A stretch of 64,000 nucleotides of DNA from Undaria pinnatifida (Eukaryota > Sar > Phaeophyceae > Laminariales > Alariaceae): positions 976,001 to 1,040,000 of the forward strand of contig JABAKD010000027.1 of assembly GCA_012845835.1 (NCBI GenBank). Reading direction: 5' to 3'. Positions within the stretch are counted from its first letter, which is position 1. Each line of letters begins with the position of its first letter. Below the pieces are notes generated by a model. That model saw only the letters and a program-made list of their open reading frames with translations, ran no database searches and was not told the origin of the DNA. Positions 63,271 through 64,000 of the stretch are shown in pieces. Made by a program: the position numbers and the translations under genes.

Positions 63271-64000
63271 GCAAAAATATAAGAAACCCACTGAACTTTT
63301 ACATTAGCCCACTTGAGACTTAAGGGGGGGGAGACGACCGAAAAGGCAAAGACATTGCCGTTTCGGGAACCGAATGCGGCGTAATCTGTCACTTTTTTGA
63401 ACGGGAGAATTAATAAGGTTGTTGTTCCAAGTTTGTGTAGGCGGCCATCAGTGGTGGCTGCTGTATCTTCGAGAGCCACGCAGCTAGGAGGTAGCCTCAC
63501 CTCGGATTTCAAGGTGTAGGCTGTGCGATCAGAGCAGCAAGTAGGTGATAGCAAACAGCCGGCTAGCGACCAAGCGATAGACCGGCTCTTATATTGCATT
63601 ATTATACTTGTACGGTCGAAAAACGCTAATAGTTGAGGCACCGGCCAAGGGAGAAAAGGGAGAAACCCGTCAACCGTTGATAACAACTCATTCGGGTAAA
63701 ACACGGCCGAATAACACCGACGAAAGGGAAGAACCCGCTGAACTTTTGTATTGCCCCATTTGTCACTCCAGAAGGAAAATAACGTGGAAAATAGCTGACG
63801 ATTGCGGCATCGGCCAAGGGAGACAGGGCGGAAACCCGCCAACTGCTGCTATTAATAACCGACTCTTGGGACTAACGAGGAAACAACGGTAGAAAAAACT
63901 GTCTGAACGGGGAGAAAACCCAGTCAGTGTGTTTTTTTTCTTGGTTAACTCATGCTGGGGGTTCGGAGGGGAACACGGGCGAATAAAACTGGCGATTGCG
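63271..64000. repeat. CGGCCAAGGGAGA direct-repeat region, cut by the window edge
   Basis: ATCGGCCAAGGGAGACAGGG and CACCGGCCAAGGGAGAAAAGG lie about 164 bp apart (63,647 and 63,811), each followed by GAAACCCGYCAAC and, later, ACTAACGAGG or a CCGAC word. AACCCACTGAACTTTTACATTAGCCC (63,285) and AACCCGCTGAACTTTTGTATTGCCCC (63,734) are a further pair. The minus strand is open for 213 codons (63,201-63,842) because of this repeat structure; the peptide is not recognised. Confidence 0.55.

Noticed and set aside
63201-63842. 213-codon minus-strand frame as a gene
   Set aside because: Overlaps direct repeats that create internal similarity; no known domain. Kept as a repeat region.

Overview
The window looks like a gene-poor, repeat-saturated stretch of a nuclear eukaryotic genome. 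The evidence is decayed LTR and non-LTR retrotransposon coding sequence, many short inverted-repeat (MITE-like) elements, long micro-, mini- and satellite arrays, a tRNA-like pol III sequence, and no operons or compact gene layout. CpG is not visibly depleted and GC is intermediate, which argues against a vertebrate. The Ty3-type integrase words and long G/C homopolymers would fit an algal or other protist genome (a stramenopile is my weak guess), but nothing here fixes the organism. I found no intact host protein-coding gene that I can name. Nearly all longer open frames are artefacts of repeats or transposon fossils.

Layout. 1-2931: Ty3/gypsy-like element on the minus strand, with gag-like start, 12-residue-repeat linker and integrase; RT/RNase H is missing and the copy is broken by stops and a frameshift. 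2.9-7.2 kb: successive tandem arrays (about 83, 130, 160 and 126 bp) around an unrecognised tract with a 102 bp in-frame duplication. 7.2-20.6 kb: MITEs, a 0.4 kb TCGGG array, a GGGTC 60 bp array, an AGT/AGC triplet array and otherwise unassigned DNA. 20.7-22.6 kb: LINE 3' end (minus), split by a 565 bp SINE-like insert (called R1 here) flanked by an 18 bp duplication. 22.6-31 kb: poly-C minisatellites, short-word loci, cryptic ATG/TTG tracts, a 0.9 kb minisatellite and an ACCAT array. 31-46.6 kb: inverted-repeat elements (including an inverted pair 12 kb apart), G-rich satellites and a 1 kb 14-bp minisatellite. 46.6-57.9 kb: more MITEs, duplicated segments, the tRNA-like sequence and a CCCGGG array. 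58.0-60.4 kb: the best coding relic, a 5'-truncated LINE with a YADD reverse transcriptase. 60.4-64 kb: further MITE and short-word loci.

How it fits together: mobile elements dominate, and they are nested. Many non-autonomous elements share one design: short terminal inverted repeats plus one element-specific 5-10 base word iterated inside on both strands. No transposase gene is present to move them. Over this lie at least 17 copies of the palindrome TACCWGGTA and 3 of TACTTCGAAGTA, both far above chance. The iterated-word design and the TACCWGGTA motif are the two signals I consider least explained.
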